The notes under the pieces were generated by a model. That model made no database searches and was not told the DNA's origin. It saw only the letters and a list, made by a program, of their open reading frames with translations. A program made the position numbers and the translations under genes. A stretch of 55,026 bases of DNA from CAZPBC01 sp964584775 (lineage in GTDB: Bacteria > Chlamydiota > Chlamydiia > Chlamydiales > SLFE01): contig CAZPBC010000011.1 in the NCBI GenBank assembly GCA_964584775.1, positions 1-55,026 on the forward strand, in the 5' to 3' direction. Below, one piece after another: positions 26,444 through 35,592 of this stretch. Each line of letters starts with the position of its first letter. Within the stretch, counting starts at the first letter, position 1.

Positions 26444-27086
26444 GTACAGGCTCTCCACTTTCTTTTACGTAGCTTTCAAAGGCGCTTTCAAGAACACGAA
26501 TGAGGTTTTCGAGTTGAGCGTTGATGATGCCCCCCTCCGTCTCGATGATACATCCCCCCGCTTTCACATCTTCACTCTCAATAAAGTTGAGGCTCTCGAT
26601 CTGCTCAAAAAGAGCTTTGACCTTCGCCTTCTCTTTTTCGAGATGGACGATATCATCTTTGCAAACGTAGATTTTGACTTTTTTATAGTGAGCGACCGAT
26701 TTGAGTGTATTCATCACAATATCGACCACGGCTTCGGGACGTTCTTCAAGCTCCATCCCTAAGATTTTCTTAGCTGCTTTCAAAGCGACAGGAATGATTT
26801 GAGCGGTGAGATCTTCTCGGACTTTCGCAATCTCCTCTTCCAGTTGAGAAATTTTCTCAGCCCAGGCAGCAAGCCCTTCCTGAAAACCCGCCTCTTCACT
26901 TTTTTCTTTTAAGACCTCTGCTTCGTGAGCTGCTTCCGCAGCGTAAGCCTCACGCTGCTTCTTCGCCTCTTCGATCAGCTCCTCTGCAGTCATCAGCTGT
27001 TGATAGCTCTCTTTCGAAAGGATTCTCTCTCCAGGTGCGATCTCGACATTATCATTTTTCAATAGGGAAAAAAATTTCTTACTCAT
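26436..27086 (-). CDS. sctL: Type III secretion ATPase stator SctL
   Basis: A 216-residue protein of the SctL/FliH family (CdsL, CT561), which tethers and regulates the export ATPase SctN on the cytosolic side. The N-terminal half is a long charged coiled coil (about 35-100, with the EEAGFQEGLAAWAEKISQLE stretch). The C-terminal half has the peripheral-stalk-like globular domain (IPVALKAAKKILGMELEERP, then VKIYVCKDDIVHLEKEK). Its ATG overlaps the stop of the upstream CT560-like gene (ATGA). The start codon is unambiguous from this coupling. Confidence 0.92.
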   Translation of the reverse strand: MSKKFFSLLKNDNVEIAPGERILSKESYQQLMTAEELIEEAKKQREAYAAEAAHEAEVLKEKSEEAGFQEGLAAWAEKISQLEEEIAKVREDLTAQIIPVALKAAKKILGMELEERPEAVVDIVMNTLKSVAHYKKVKIYVCKDDIVHLEKEKAKVKALFEQIESLNFIESEDVKAGGCIIETEGGIINAQLENLIRVLESAFESYVKESGEPVHD

Positions 27087-27961
27087 ACACTCTTGGTCTG
27101 TCTTGTTGCGTACTCTATCGCTTTTATCACTTGTTTTCTAAACTCTTTGACCTGCATCTCTTTGATCTCTTCTTGGCGCTCAGGTGCCATCTGTTTTTTC
27201 AACTGCTTACCGCGTCCAATATCCAGTTTCAACACCAGTGCATCAACAAAGTCGTCACCCTCTTCTTTGACCGCTACGCTAAGACGGTAGATTCCTCTTT
27301 TATGGACGGCACGTTTGAGGCTCTTGAGGTCTTCTCTCCACTGCTCCAACCCCAACTTAGGAAGAGGCCACTTATCATGGTGGGCGAGGATCTCTTTCAG
27401 AAAGCTTTGCTGCTCTTTTGAAAGAGAGAGCACAATCTTTTGAAGGCGCTGTTTACCGACTACTTGCCTCAGTTCATTTGCAATGTCATACACACCAAGT
27501 AGGTCTATGGTAGTGACGAGTTCTTTTTTGGAGAGCTCAAAAAGAGGGAAAAGGAGGTTTTCTCTAAATCGTGTGACATCAAAATTTTCCAGACCCAATT
27601 TTTTTACAAAGTCGGTGAGAAGGAGATGGGTGATGAGCGGTTTCAATCCTTGAGGTAGTTCGGCGATCTGAAAAAGGTCAGCGAGTTTCACCCTTTGTGG
27701 CTCTTCCAAGCAAGCAATGAGGTAAGACTGCATCGGTCCCGTCAGAGACTCGATAGGCTCTTTCATCCAAGAGTAATGAACTTGAGAAAGGTAGTCTCTT
27801 TTAGGAAAAAAAAACTCTTTTAAGCTGCGAGGTTCAGGTTGAGCGGCATCGATTTTTGAGAAAGCCTCTTCTCCGACAATCTGTTTCAAATTCTGGTCCA
27901 GAGGAAGCTGGTAAGACCTGAAGAGAGTGCTTAAGACTGTCTCATAAGTCGAGCTCGTCAT
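27083..27961 (-). CDS. CT560-like type III secretion operon protein (possible SctK equivalent)
   Basis: A 292-residue helical cytosolic protein in the position of CT560 of Chlamydia, between sctJ and sctL. In other injectisomes this slot encodes SctK/OrgA-type proteins that join the sorting platform to the inner ring, and CT560 has been regarded as a candidate of this kind. I see no definitive motif. Residues 50-70 (FFFPKRDYLSQVHYSWMKEP) and 180-215 (KIVLSLSKEQQSFLKEIL) seem conserved-looking. A basic patch near the C-terminus (RGKQLKKQMAPERQEEIKEM) could bind the platform. The ATG at 27961 is eight bases after sctJ ends. Confidence 0.8.
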   Translation of the reverse strand: MTSSTYETVLSTLFRSYQLPLDQNLKQIVGEEAFSKIDAAQPEPRSLKEFFFPKRDYLSQVHYSWMKEPIESLTGPMQSYLIACLEEPQRVKLADLFQIAELPQGLKPLITHLLLTDFVKKLGLENFDVTRFRENLLFPLFELSKKELVTTIDLLGVYDIANELRQVVGKQRLQKIVLSLSKEQQSFLKEILAHHDKWPLPKLGLEQWREDLKSLKRAVHKRGIYRLSVAVKEEGDDFVDALVLKLDIGRGKQLKKQMAPERQEEIKEMQVKEFRKQVIKAIEYATRQTKSV

Positions 27962-27969
27962 CCATCATC

Positions 27970-29025
27970 CTATTGTGGAGGTTCTTCTGTCGGCGGTGCC
28001 CCTTCAGCTGGAGGAGCGTCCTCGATCGCTTCGCTTTCTTCAAGAGAAGGCTCTACCCCACTTTCAATTTCTGGCTCAGCAGGCTCTTCGGCCTCTTCTT
28101 CAAGAGGGGCTTCCTCCTCCGCCTTTTCTTCTTTCGCAGGCTCTTCTTCTTTTTCCCCATTCCCAAAACGGCTCATGTCGAAGTATTTCTTCAACCCTCC
28201 ACCCGAAGGAATGAGGGGGAAAACCTTCCAAAGGATCCAGCCTAACGAAAGTCCGGTCAATAAAATCAGGAGAAGGAACGTAAAGAAAATCAACTGGAAA
28301 CGGGTCTTGGACTCTTTAGCCACCGTCAGTGTCCAAACGCGGACCCAATCTCTTTCTTGCGCTCTTTGTGCTTGGGTCGTCCTAAGCGATAGGTCAGAAA
28401 AGCGAGCCAGGTCAGGGATCACAGTGACGTTATCAAACTTCAGGCCTTGAACGGAACTAGCGACAAGGCGGCGGATTTTCGTGATCAGCTGCGTGTTAGG
28501 ATCGTTCAAGACACCGGTGTGTTTCACATAGACGGAAGCGGTCACATCCCCTTTGAGCTTATCAGGATTGAGAGGGTCTTCTTCAGGAAAAGAGAGCTGG
28601 ACATCGGTGTCAATTACTCCGTCAATTTTACGGATGGTGCTTGCAATGGTTTCAGCCAGACCTGCTTGGTAACGGATCTTCTCCTCCATCTCGGAGGGCA
28701 CGAGTCCACTCTTCTGGAAAATGTTCAGGAGGTTTTGTCCACGCCTGCGAGGAAGCCCAGCTGCGTTTAGGAGAGCCATCGCCTCTTTTTCATTTTCAGG
28801 GCTGACCACGACATCCCAAAGGGTTCCCCTTTGACCTCCGCCTCCCTCTTCAGCACTTTTAACTTTGTAAGCTTTGATCCCTTTGTTATCCAAAAACACC
28901 AGGATATCGTTGGCATCTCGCTCATCCAAACCATGAACGATGCTTTTAGTGCCACCGCATGACGTCGTGACTAGGACGATCAAAATTAAGGAAAGAAGAA
29001 AGCGGGTTGAGCGGACAAGAGCCAT
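27970..29025 (-). CDS. sctJ: Type III secretion inner-ring lipoprotein SctJ
   Basis: A 351-residue lipoprotein of the SctJ/PrgK family (CdsJ, CT559). The signal peptide ends at a lipobox (VLVTTSC, Cys23), so the protein is lipidated and exported. The conserved periplasmic domains follow: ANDILVFLDNKGIKAYKV, GLPRRRGQNLLNIFQKSGLV and IDTDVQLSFPEEDPL. A transmembrane helix (LIFFTFLLLILLTGLSLGWI) is at about 250-275. A C-terminal tail of some 60 residues is almost entirely Glu, Ala and Pro, lying in the cytosol. The ATG at 29025 with AGG nine bases upstream is chosen over an in-frame TTG at 29043. It is the first gene of the operon. Confidence 0.95.
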   Translation of the reverse strand: MALVRSTRFLLSLILIVLVTTSCGGTKSIVHGLDERDANDILVFLDNKGIKAYKVKSAEEGGGGQRGTLWDVVVSPENEKEAMALLNAAGLPRRRGQNLLNIFQKSGLVPSEMEEKIRYQAGLAETIASTIRKIDGVIDTDVQLSFPEEDPLNPDKLKGDVTASVYVKHTGVLNDPNTQLITKIRRLVASSVQGLKFDNVTVIPDLARFSDLSLRTTQAQRAQERDWVRVWTLTVAKESKTRFQLIFFTFLLLILLTGLSLGWILWKVFPLIPSGGGLKKYFDMSRFGNGEKEEEPAKEEKAEEEAPLEEEAEEPAEPEIESGVEPSLEESEAIEDAPPAEGAPPTEEPPQ

Positions 29026-29090
29026 GAAAAAAACCTCGGTCAATCGTGAAAGTTGTCGTAAATGCTTAACTTATCACGAATCGCGGTTTT

Positions 29091-31208
29091 TTAGGACGAA
29101 AAAAACCGGCTGGAATAAGATTCCCAAGTCATTGGGGATAAGCCAGGAAAGCTTACTTGACTCGTCCCGCTCCGCAGGACCATTTCACGCCGTATAGAAC
29201 CTTGATTTGTCTTCTCGAAGACGATCAGCATCGATTCTGCAGGTTTGTATGTGACAAAGAGATCTTTTTCACCTCCAGGCTGCCTGAATATTTCCCATCT
29301 GGACCCTTCTCTTTGCAGCGAAAAATAGGGACTTGCCACAGCCGCACGGAGGAGAGGACATTTTAAGTATGCGTGGAGGTAAGGGAAGTCAATTCCCTTT
29401 AAAATCAGTTGCTTACGCATGAAATCTATTTTCAGCTCGACCTTTTCGACACCCAGTTCTGATCGCGTAAGAGCAAAGGGCATGAGCTCATAACCCTCTA
29501 CATTCGTATAGATGGTATAAGGGTCATCATACCGATTAAAATCTGCATCGACCTCCTCAGCCGCTATGGATTCAGGAGCATACAAGAGACCGTGGATACG
29601 GCAAAAATCTTTCGTGATCCATGGAAGTGATTTTGCCACATGAGCTCGACTAAAGTCCTTATAATCAGGAGGTGAACTCCCCCAAAGTCCATCTACAAAG
29701 TCCTGATTCTCCGCTCTTAAAGCTGCTACATACCTCTCCCGGTCAGGAATCTCAGCCCTGGTCCATGGAAAAGCTCCGAATAAATACCTCACTTTAGGGA
29801 TCGGAAAAAATTCTCTTCTCCACCTGAGTAACACTTGACCGACACGCACTGGAATGTCATGGGAGCTGAGTATCGTTGGAAAACCCTCCCAGTTAAAAGA
29901 CGCACTCGCCGTTCTCTGGAACAGCCACTCAATCTCCCTCTCTTGCACGCGAGAGTCAACGATCCTTTGCGCACTACGCAGTTCTTCAAAATGCTTTGTA
30001 TAGAGCAGGAGTATTCGCTCATTCACAAACTCTGGTAAAACACATCCCACTAGATTCCAAGGAGAAAGTGCTTTGATCTGCCTTGTCCTCAAGACCCTTC
30101 CTAGTCTTCCTAACCTCTCTTGAAGGCCTCTATAAATGGATCGAGCGTCAAACCAACCTGGAGGGAGCTCTTGGATCCTTTTCTGCTGTCTCAGCTCTCT
30201 AAGACGCGCCTTAAAAGTTCCCAGACGCGCCTCCATAAGGTCTACTATCGAAAGAAACGGCGCAGTCTCTACAGGATCAAACGAGTTTGGAAGTTTTAAA
30301 AAACTACATCTAAATGCCGTAAAAACTCGTTTTCCACGATCCACCCGAATTCCATGTGCAAAAGAACGGGCAAGGTCAATCAGCTTGAACTCAGGCTTTC
30401 CATCAGAGTCAAAGCGGAGGAGGATATTTCTCCGGTGCATGTCGTACATTCCCAAGACCAGGGCTACACAAACAAGAGGAAAGTAGGAGTCTGCGGACAA
30501 CTCTCTCGTTTCATTGCTTTTTCTAACGCGCTCCATGTAATCAAAGAGAGTGATTCCATCATGGAATTTTTGGACTGACGCAAGGTGTTTTCCCTCCATT
30601 AAGGGAAGCGTCTCTAAGAACGTCGGTAAAAACCACTCAGAAATCCCTAGAGCATCGATCAGGTCACTAAAGGCCGCCTCCAAAACCGCTGTATCCGAGT
30701 CACCATACCTACCCACTTTACAGACAGCAAAGGGCGTCGGTGTCTCTGGCTCTCTCAGCATATACACACGGTTATAGGATTCATGCTCTGTCTCCGAATC
30801 TAACTTTCCTGCAAAAGGGGCATACTTCACAGCACGGAGAGCGAGCTGCACCCGAGGGTCTAAACCGTTTCGCCGAAGAACTGGCTCTTCCTGAACCGCT
30901 ACAAGCTGCTCTTCAAAATCCACCTGTAGAGGGTCTAGCTGAAGCTCTCGAAGAACGCGCAAAGACACCTCCTTCTCTTTAGCAAAAGTGAGGTCGGCTG
31001 CCACGATGAGTCGCTCGATCGAGCCGGCTTTAAGACGATCCTCTCGAAACTCTTCCTGTGCCCTAAGAAGTGCTTTTTGTAAGAAGGGGTAGCGTCGAGA
31101 GGCTTGGTAAAGTCGAAGTTGATCTTGCTCGGAAATATTTGTATGTAGATCTAGTTGACGGCTGTCTCCCCCTGACATAGATGTGTCGAGGGGTCTTAAA
31201 AATTCCAT
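29091..31208 (-). CDS. Kinase-fold protein, candidate type III effector (PI3/4-kinase-like motifs)
   Basis: A 705-residue protein between the lipA block and sctJ, where Chlamydia has no gene of this kind. The region 130-290 has the order of elements of a PI3/4-kinase-like or related atypical kinase. A nucleotide-binding lysine is in PFAVCKVGR (about 163), with an acidic helix ALEAAFSDLIDALG after it. A catalytic-loop-like GMYDMHRRNILL (about 252-263) is followed 20 residues later by a metal-binding-like FKLIDLARSF. The C-terminal 400 residues are not recognised. No signal peptide or membrane helix is visible. The ATG at 31208 lacks a ribosome site. HipA- or Fam20-type kinases are alternatives. 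Translocation is inference from position. Confidence 0.7.
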   Translation of the reverse strand: MEFLRPLDTSMSGGDSRQLDLHTNISEQDQLRLYQASRRYPFLQKALLRAQEEFREDRLKAGSIERLIVAADLTFAKEKEVSLRVLRELQLDPLQVDFEEQLVAVQEEPVLRRNGLDPRVQLALRAVKYAPFAGKLDSETEHESYNRVYMLREPETPTPFAVCKVGRYGDSDTAVLEAAFSDLIDALGISEWFLPTFLETLPLMEGKHLASVQKFHDGITLFDYMERVRKSNETRELSADSYFPLVCVALVLGMYDMHRRNILLRFDSDGKPEFKLIDLARSFAHGIRVDRGKRVFTAFRCSFLKLPNSFDPVETAPFLSIVDLMEARLGTFKARLRELRQQKRIQELPPGWFDARSIYRGLQERLGRLGRVLRTRQIKALSPWNLVGCVLPEFVNERILLLYTKHFEELRSAQRIVDSRVQEREIEWLFQRTASASFNWEGFPTILSSHDIPVRVGQVLLRWRREFFPIPKVRYLFGAFPWTRAEIPDRERYVAALRAENQDFVDGLWGSSPPDYKDFSRAHVAKSLPWITKDFCRIHGLLYAPESIAAEEVDADFNRYDDPYTIYTNVEGYELMPFALTRSELGVEKVELKIDFMRKQLILKGIDFPYLHAYLKCPLLRAAVASPYFSLQREGSRWEIFRQPGGEKDLFVTYKPAESMLIVFEKTNQGSIRREMVLRSGTSQVSFPGLSPMTWESYSSRFFSS

Positions 31209-31220
31209 AGTATTCAATAT

Positions 31221-31249
31221 TTAATAATTCTTAAATGATTAAAAATCAA
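31221..31249 (-). promoter_or_regulatory. Candidate promoter of the kinase-like gene
   Basis: On the minus strand TTGATT (31249-31244), a 17-base spacer and TATTAA (31226-31221) precede the ATG at 31208 by only 12 bases. The leader would be about five bases long with no ribosome site. The rest of the 31209-31309 intergenic region is AT-rich and otherwise featureless. Confidence 0.4.
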
Positions 31250-31309
31250 TTACTTAAATATTGTATTAAAGATTTATTAAGGTTGTATAAAGTGCGATCC
31301 GAACCCATT

Positions 31310-32290
31310 TCAAGGAACTCTTAAGGAGGACTTAAAGATCTCGGTCGTGAGGTAGGTGTTCCTCGCGACTTCGTCAAGAACCACTTCAATGTGTTCAGGG
31401 GAAACGAGCTTCGGGTGATAGTAGGAAAAGTGGAAGTTTTTAGAGAAGAGGTCCCCTTTATCTTTCAAGACGATGATTCTCAAAAGGTCTGACAGCCTTA
31501 AATAGGGCTGTTCAGAAAGAGAGAAGAAGGTCGCACACTCACCTACAAAAGGGAGCAGCATCTCGATGGTTTCGTTACTGGTGGGACGTTTGGACCCATG
31601 GGGAATGGTTTCAGCTTCGAGCAAGAGGCCTAAGGGTGCAAGTTCTGGAGGAGCGTGGAGTTCCCAAAGCAAGAGCGCTGCAGTCCCTTCGGTCGGCTTA
31701 GAAAAGAGAAAGTCTCTCCAAGCATCCTGTTCTTCGAGAGGAAAATTGACTATTTTGTTCTCTAAAAATTGAACCTCTTCATCAATCAATGGGCGTGCTG
31801 ACCCTAGAAGGAAAAACTGATCGCCAATAAAGCCTTCTTCTTCAAAAAATTGGAGGGTCTTCAGCAAGCGGTATTCCATCCGCTCTGCACGGGCACCAAA
31901 AATCACCACATGAGAAAAGTGGTGATCGATAATCTCTCTCGATTCCTCGATAAAGCCGAGTTCACTTAGAAGAAGCGTCAGCTTTTTGCGCTCTTCGCTT
32001 GTCAAATGGAGAGAGTCCATCTCCCATCGCTCTTCCCCTTTTCTTCTGAAGAGTCCCCCCTCTCCTAAAGGCTTTTGGAGCAGCTCTGACACTTCTAATA
32101 GTGTCAACTCTTCTCGGTAATCCACCAGGCCTAAAGCACGGAGTTCAAAGAGAAGTTCTTTGAATGGAGGAGAAAGCTCGAGGGTCTTTCCGTAATTAAA
32201 GAGCCCGCTACTGCCCGTAAGCGGGTTAGAGAGTGCTTGCACCTGTGTGAAAGATGAAAAAAAGAAAAGAAGGGCTATCAGGACTGCCAT
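31310..32290 (-). CDS. Exported hypothetical protein
   Basis: A 326-residue protein with a signal peptide (hydrophobic 2-20, ending VQALS), so probably periplasmic. After about 100 residues the segment SHVVIFGARAERMEYRLL, with FLLGSARPLIDEEVQFLE shortly after, resembles a Rossmann-like module seen in uncharacterised bacterial proteins. I can assign no reaction. The start at 32290 lies inside the end of the upstream HEAT-repeat gene (13-base overlap), so both probably belong to the transcription unit that starts at lpdA/lipA. It is lineage-specific as far as I can tell. Confidence 0.75.
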   Translation of the reverse strand: MAVLIALLFFFSSFTQVQALSNPLTGSSGLFNYGKTLELSPPFKELLFELRALGLVDYREELTLLEVSELLQKPLGEGGLFRRKGEERWEMDSLHLTSEERKKLTLLLSELGFIEESREIIDHHFSHVVIFGARAERMEYRLLKTLQFFEEEGFIGDQFFLLGSARPLIDEEVQFLENKIVNFPLEEQDAWRDFLFSKPTEGTAALLLWELHAPPELAPLGLLLEAETIPHGSKRPTSNETIEMLLPFVGECATFFSLSEQPYLRLSDLLRIIVLKDKGDLFSKNFHFSYYHPKLVSPEHIEVVLDEVARNTYLTTEIFKSSLRVP

Positions 32291-33186
32291 GAACGAAGGA
32301 TCGCTTGTTTATCACTTTCTAAATCTTTTGGGAAAAAGTCTGTCTCCAAAACACGCCTTGCCCGCTCTTGCAGTTCAGGATCGCTGAGATCCTCGAGAAG
32401 GAGGAGTGCATAGGAGGTGAGAACATCCCTTTCAAGAAGGTCCGGGTCTTCGAGTAAGGAGACAGCGACACGTTGAATATCGATATCCCCTAAAAACTGC
32501 ATCAGCACCAGAGCCGCTCTTTCATTTTCGACACCATAGGGTTTTTGCTGAATGACTTTCAATAAAAATTCTTTGGTCGGTGCACCAATTTCATAAAGAG
32601 CGCGGATGATCATCTGCTCATCCTCAAAATCCTCTTTGTCAGCCTCCTGAAAAAGACTAAAAACCACCTTCTCATCACCCAGTTTTCCAAGACACTTGGC
32701 AGCCAGAGCTGGAGCGTGACCATACCCCGGAAACAGGGAGTCTTGAAACTCCTCCGACTTGAGCAGATCGAGAAGGAAAGGAATGATTTTCTTCTCTTCA
32801 CGGACGATCTCCTCAATCTCACTGGTCGGCTCTTCCTCCTCACTCAGGATGAGATCAGCGATGAGGGTGGGATAGCGCTCGCTTCCCGTTCCCTTCTCAT
32901 AAATAGCGCGCAGCGTTTTGTACTTGTCTCTCGAGCGGGCAATTTTCTCAGCATCCACACCACTGAGAAGCATCGGGGCGAGGTTCTCCCCTGTCTCCTC
33001 TTCGACCGCTTTCAGGTAATTCATCCGAGCGACCTCGAAGTGGGGTTGCACCCCTTTCCCGCCAGCGAGATAGTACTCCATCATCACATCGAAGCTGCCC
33101 CCAAAATGGGCATCGCGGTGCATCAAAATTTCTCTGTCGAGATCGTCTGACAGAGGATACTCATCGTATAGATCTTCTTCACTCAC
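32278..33186 (-). CDS. HEAT-repeat-like hypothetical protein
   Basis: About 302 residues. Residues from about 125 to the end form HEAT-like helical pairs, such as YGHAPALAAKCLGKLGDEKV, MIIRALYEIGAPTKEFLLKV and NERAALVLMQFLGDID. These build a protein-binding solenoid; the partner is unknown. No export signal is visible. The start is ambiguous: the GTG at 33186, nine bases after AAGG, is taken here, while a TTG at 33192 is also in frame. Both overlap the end of lipA, indicating cotranscription with it. Confidence 0.75.
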   Translation of the reverse strand: MSEEDLYDEYPLSDDLDREILMHRDAHFGGSFDVMMEYYLAGGKGVQPHFEVARMNYLKAVEEETGENLAPMLLSGVDAEKIARSRDKYKTLRAIYEKGTGSERYPTLIADLILSEEEEPTSEIEEIVREEKKIIPFLLDLLKSEEFQDSLFPGYGHAPALAAKCLGKLGDEKVVFSLFQEADKEDFEDEQMIIRALYEIGAPTKEFLLKVIQQKPYGVENERAALVLMQFLGDIDIQRVAVSLLEDPDLLERDVLTSYALLLLEDLSDPELQERARRVLETDFFPKDLESDKQAILRSWQS

Positions 33187-34162
33187 TTTCAATCACCTTC
33201 TTTTGATTTGCTTTCTCAAAAACCACTCCAGCGTTGAAACTCGATCTCACAAATGGTCCCGAGTAGGTGTAGTCGATCCCGATCTCCTTGCCATACTCTT
33301 CATAAACCTTGAACTGATCAGGGTGGACAAACTCTTTCACGCGGAGCTTGAGGCGGCTCGCTTGCAAATACTGACCTATCGTCACAATCCCACAACCTAC
33401 TGCTTTGAGATCACGAAGCGTCTCTTTCACCTCAGTCTCTTCTTCGCCAAGCCCCACCATCAGCCCTGACTTTACAAGCATGTCCGAGGTGTGTTGCTTA
33501 GCATATTCGAGGACACTGAGCGTCCTTTCATAGGTCGCTTTGTGACGCACACGCGGTGTCAGACGGCGGACCGTTTCAATGTTGTGGTTAAAGATTTCTG
33601 GCTCGACTGAGAGGAGTTGATCGAGGGCTTTAAAGTTGCCCTCCAAGTCTGAGGTCAGGAGCTCTACCGTCACATCGGGCTGCTTCTCTCGGACCTTTTC
33701 GACCACTTTCACCAAGTGTGCGGCTCCCCCATCATTGAGGTCGTCACGGGCCACCATGGTAATCACCACATGGCGCAGCCCAAGCTCCACCACGGCATCA
33801 GCCACCTCTTCCGGCTCTTGGTCACTGAGAGGGGGCGGGGCTTTCGATGTGTCAATGTCACAAAAACCGCAAGCGCGGGTACACTCTTTTCCCATCACCA
33901 AAAAGGTCGCGGTCTTCTGCGACCAGCACTGCAGTAAGTTGGGACATTTTGCCTCCTCACAAACGGTATGCAGGCGACGGCTGTCGACACTCTCCCTGGT
34001 CATTTTCAATTGGTTGCCTTGCGGTAGAGGGCGGTGCAACCAGGAAGGGAAGCGCCCTTTACCAACCACTCCCTCTTGACTCTCTTTTTCAGGGTTTTCA
34101 GGGAGAAAGTTGAGGCGTTTTTTAACTTTCGGACGGGGATCAAAGAGCTCTTTTGACGTCAT
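33179..34162 (-). CDS. lipA: Lipoyl synthase
   Basis: A 327-residue radical-SAM enzyme that inserts two sulfurs into protein-bound octanoyl groups to form lipoyl cofactors for 2-oxoacid dehydrogenases. The auxiliary cluster cysteines are Cys68, Cys73 and Cys79 (CEEAKCPNLLQCW). The radical-SAM cluster cysteines are Cys94, Cys98 and Cys101 (CTRACGFC). MVGLGEEETEV and the C-terminal RSSFNAG with its conserved serine are present. I use the ATG at 34162, which overlaps the lpdA stop (ATGA) and follows GAGG; a longer frame from 34222 runs back through lpdA. It corresponds to CT558, next to lpdA (CT557). Confidence 0.96.
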   Translation of the reverse strand: MTSKELFDPRPKVKKRLNFLPENPEKESQEGVVGKGRFPSWLHRPLPQGNQLKMTRESVDSRRLHTVCEEAKCPNLLQCWSQKTATFLVMGKECTRACGFCDIDTSKAPPPLSDQEPEEVADAVVELGLRHVVITMVARDDLNDGGAAHLVKVVEKVREKQPDVTVELLTSDLEGNFKALDQLLSVEPEIFNHNIETVRRLTPRVRHKATYERTLSVLEYAKQHTSDMLVKSGLMVGLGEEETEVKETLRDLKAVGCGIVTIGQYLQASRLKLRVKEFVHPDQFKVYEEYGKEIGIDYTYSGPFVRSSFNAGVVFEKANQKKVIESE

Positions 34163-35547
34163 GACCTCTTCGGGGGTAAGTGCAGGGCGTGGCCCATCGC
34201 AAGATGTGCGGCTTCCATCCAAGCTTCAGGAAGCGTCGGGTGCGCATGGATCGTCTCTGCGATACACTCAACAGTGAGTTCGTTTTCAATCGCGACAGCC
34301 ATTTCAGCAATCATTGTCGAAGCATCAGCACCTGCTACCTCTGCTCCTAGAATCTGTCCGGTTGCCTGATCCGTTAAGAGGCGCACAAAGCCTTCTTTTT
34401 CTCCGATTGCCTGGGCTTTACCAAGAGCCGCGTAAGGGAACTGACTCACTTCGACAACGTGTCCCTTCTCGACCGCTTCCGCTTCACTCATTCCACAGGA
34501 GGCCATCTCAGGATCGGTAAAGACCACGGAGGGAACCACAAACTCCGTCGAAGGCGTCTCCCCTAGAAGATGGGAGACAGCGAGAAGGCCTTGATGGGTT
34601 GCCACGTGAGCAAGCCACCATTTCCCAATCACATCCCCTATCGCATAGATGCCTTTCGCGCCGGTTCTCATGAATTCATCGACTTCGAGCGCACCGCGTG
34701 CATCTGGAGCAAGCCCCACCGCACCTAGGTTCAAACGGTCAGTGTGGACCGCACGGCCGACAGCGACGAGCACCATCTCCGCCATGATCTCTTCACCGCC
34801 ATCCAAAGTGACCTGGTTCATGACCCCTTTTTGCTCAATTTTCTCAACGGGACTATCGACATGGATCTGCATGCCGCGCTTTTTGAACGACTGTGTGAGG
34901 AACGTCGAAAGTGCTTCCGATTCTGTCGAAAGAATCCGCGGAAGCATCTCCACAATCGTCACTTTCACTCCCAAAAGGCTGAAAAGAGAGGCAAATTCTG
35001 AACCGATCACTCCCCCACCAATCACCACAAGAGATTTTGGAAGGCGTTTCAGCTGTAAAATGGAGGTGGAATCATGGACGGTCTCACCGTCGACATCAAA
35101 AAGAGGAATCACTCTTGGAGAAGAGCCGCTCGCAATGATCGCTTGTTTGAAGGAAATCTGCTCCGCATCCTCACCCTCAACCTTCAGCTCTCCTTTGCCA
35201 GTAAATTTGGCAAACCCTTTGAAAATCTCTATCCCATTGGCTTTTAGAAGGGAACCAAGACTACGGCGGATCTTCAGCACCACCTTCGCCGCACGCTCCG
35301 TCATCGCAGCCATGTTGGGTTTAAAGCCAGTGACCTCGACACCAAACTCTTCGGCGTTCGCCACCGTGTGATACACACGGGCAGAATGGATCAAACTCTT
35401 TGAGGGAATGCAGCCACAGTTGAGGCAGGTGCCTCCGAGTTCGTCCCCTTCAATCAGGGCAACACTCAGACCCGCCTGTGCAGCTTTTATGGCGGCAGGA
35501 TACCCACCAGGCCCTGCACCGATGACAACTAGATCAAACTCTTTCAT
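34159..35547 (-). CDS. lpdA: Dihydrolipoyl dehydrogenase
   Basis: A 462-residue flavoprotein, the E3 component of 2-oxoacid dehydrogenase complexes, reoxidising dihydrolipoamide with NAD+. FAD-binding VVIGAGPGGYPAA is at 7-19 and the redox disulfide is Cys41 and Cys46 in GGTCLNCGCIPSKS; Cys44 between them is an unusual extra cysteine. The NAD-binding VVIGGGVIGSEFASLF and the C-terminal interface base in IHAHPTLPEAW are intact. The start is the ATG at 35547; upstream in-frame sequence begins with TTG. It is coupled to lipA, so cofactor maker and user share an operon, as in Chlamydia. Confidence 0.96.
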   Translation of the reverse strand: MKEFDLVVIGAGPGGYPAAIKAAQAGLSVALIEGDELGGTCLNCGCIPSKSLIHSARVYHTVANAEEFGVEVTGFKPNMAAMTERAAKVVLKIRRSLGSLLKANGIEIFKGFAKFTGKGELKVEGEDAEQISFKQAIIASGSSPRVIPLFDVDGETVHDSTSILQLKRLPKSLVVIGGGVIGSEFASLFSLLGVKVTIVEMLPRILSTESEALSTFLTQSFKKRGMQIHVDSPVEKIEQKGVMNQVTLDGGEEIMAEMVLVAVGRAVHTDRLNLGAVGLAPDARGALEVDEFMRTGAKGIYAIGDVIGKWWLAHVATHQGLLAVSHLLGETPSTEFVVPSVVFTDPEMASCGMSEAEAVEKGHVVEVSQFPYAALGKAQAIGEKEGFVRLLTDQATGQILGAEVAGADASTMIAEMAVAIENELTVECIAETIHAHPTLPEAWMEAAHLAMGHALHLPPKRS

Positions 35548-35592
35548 AGGGAAACAGTTTAACAAAGTGGGCTAGAAAAGGCTAGTTGAAAG

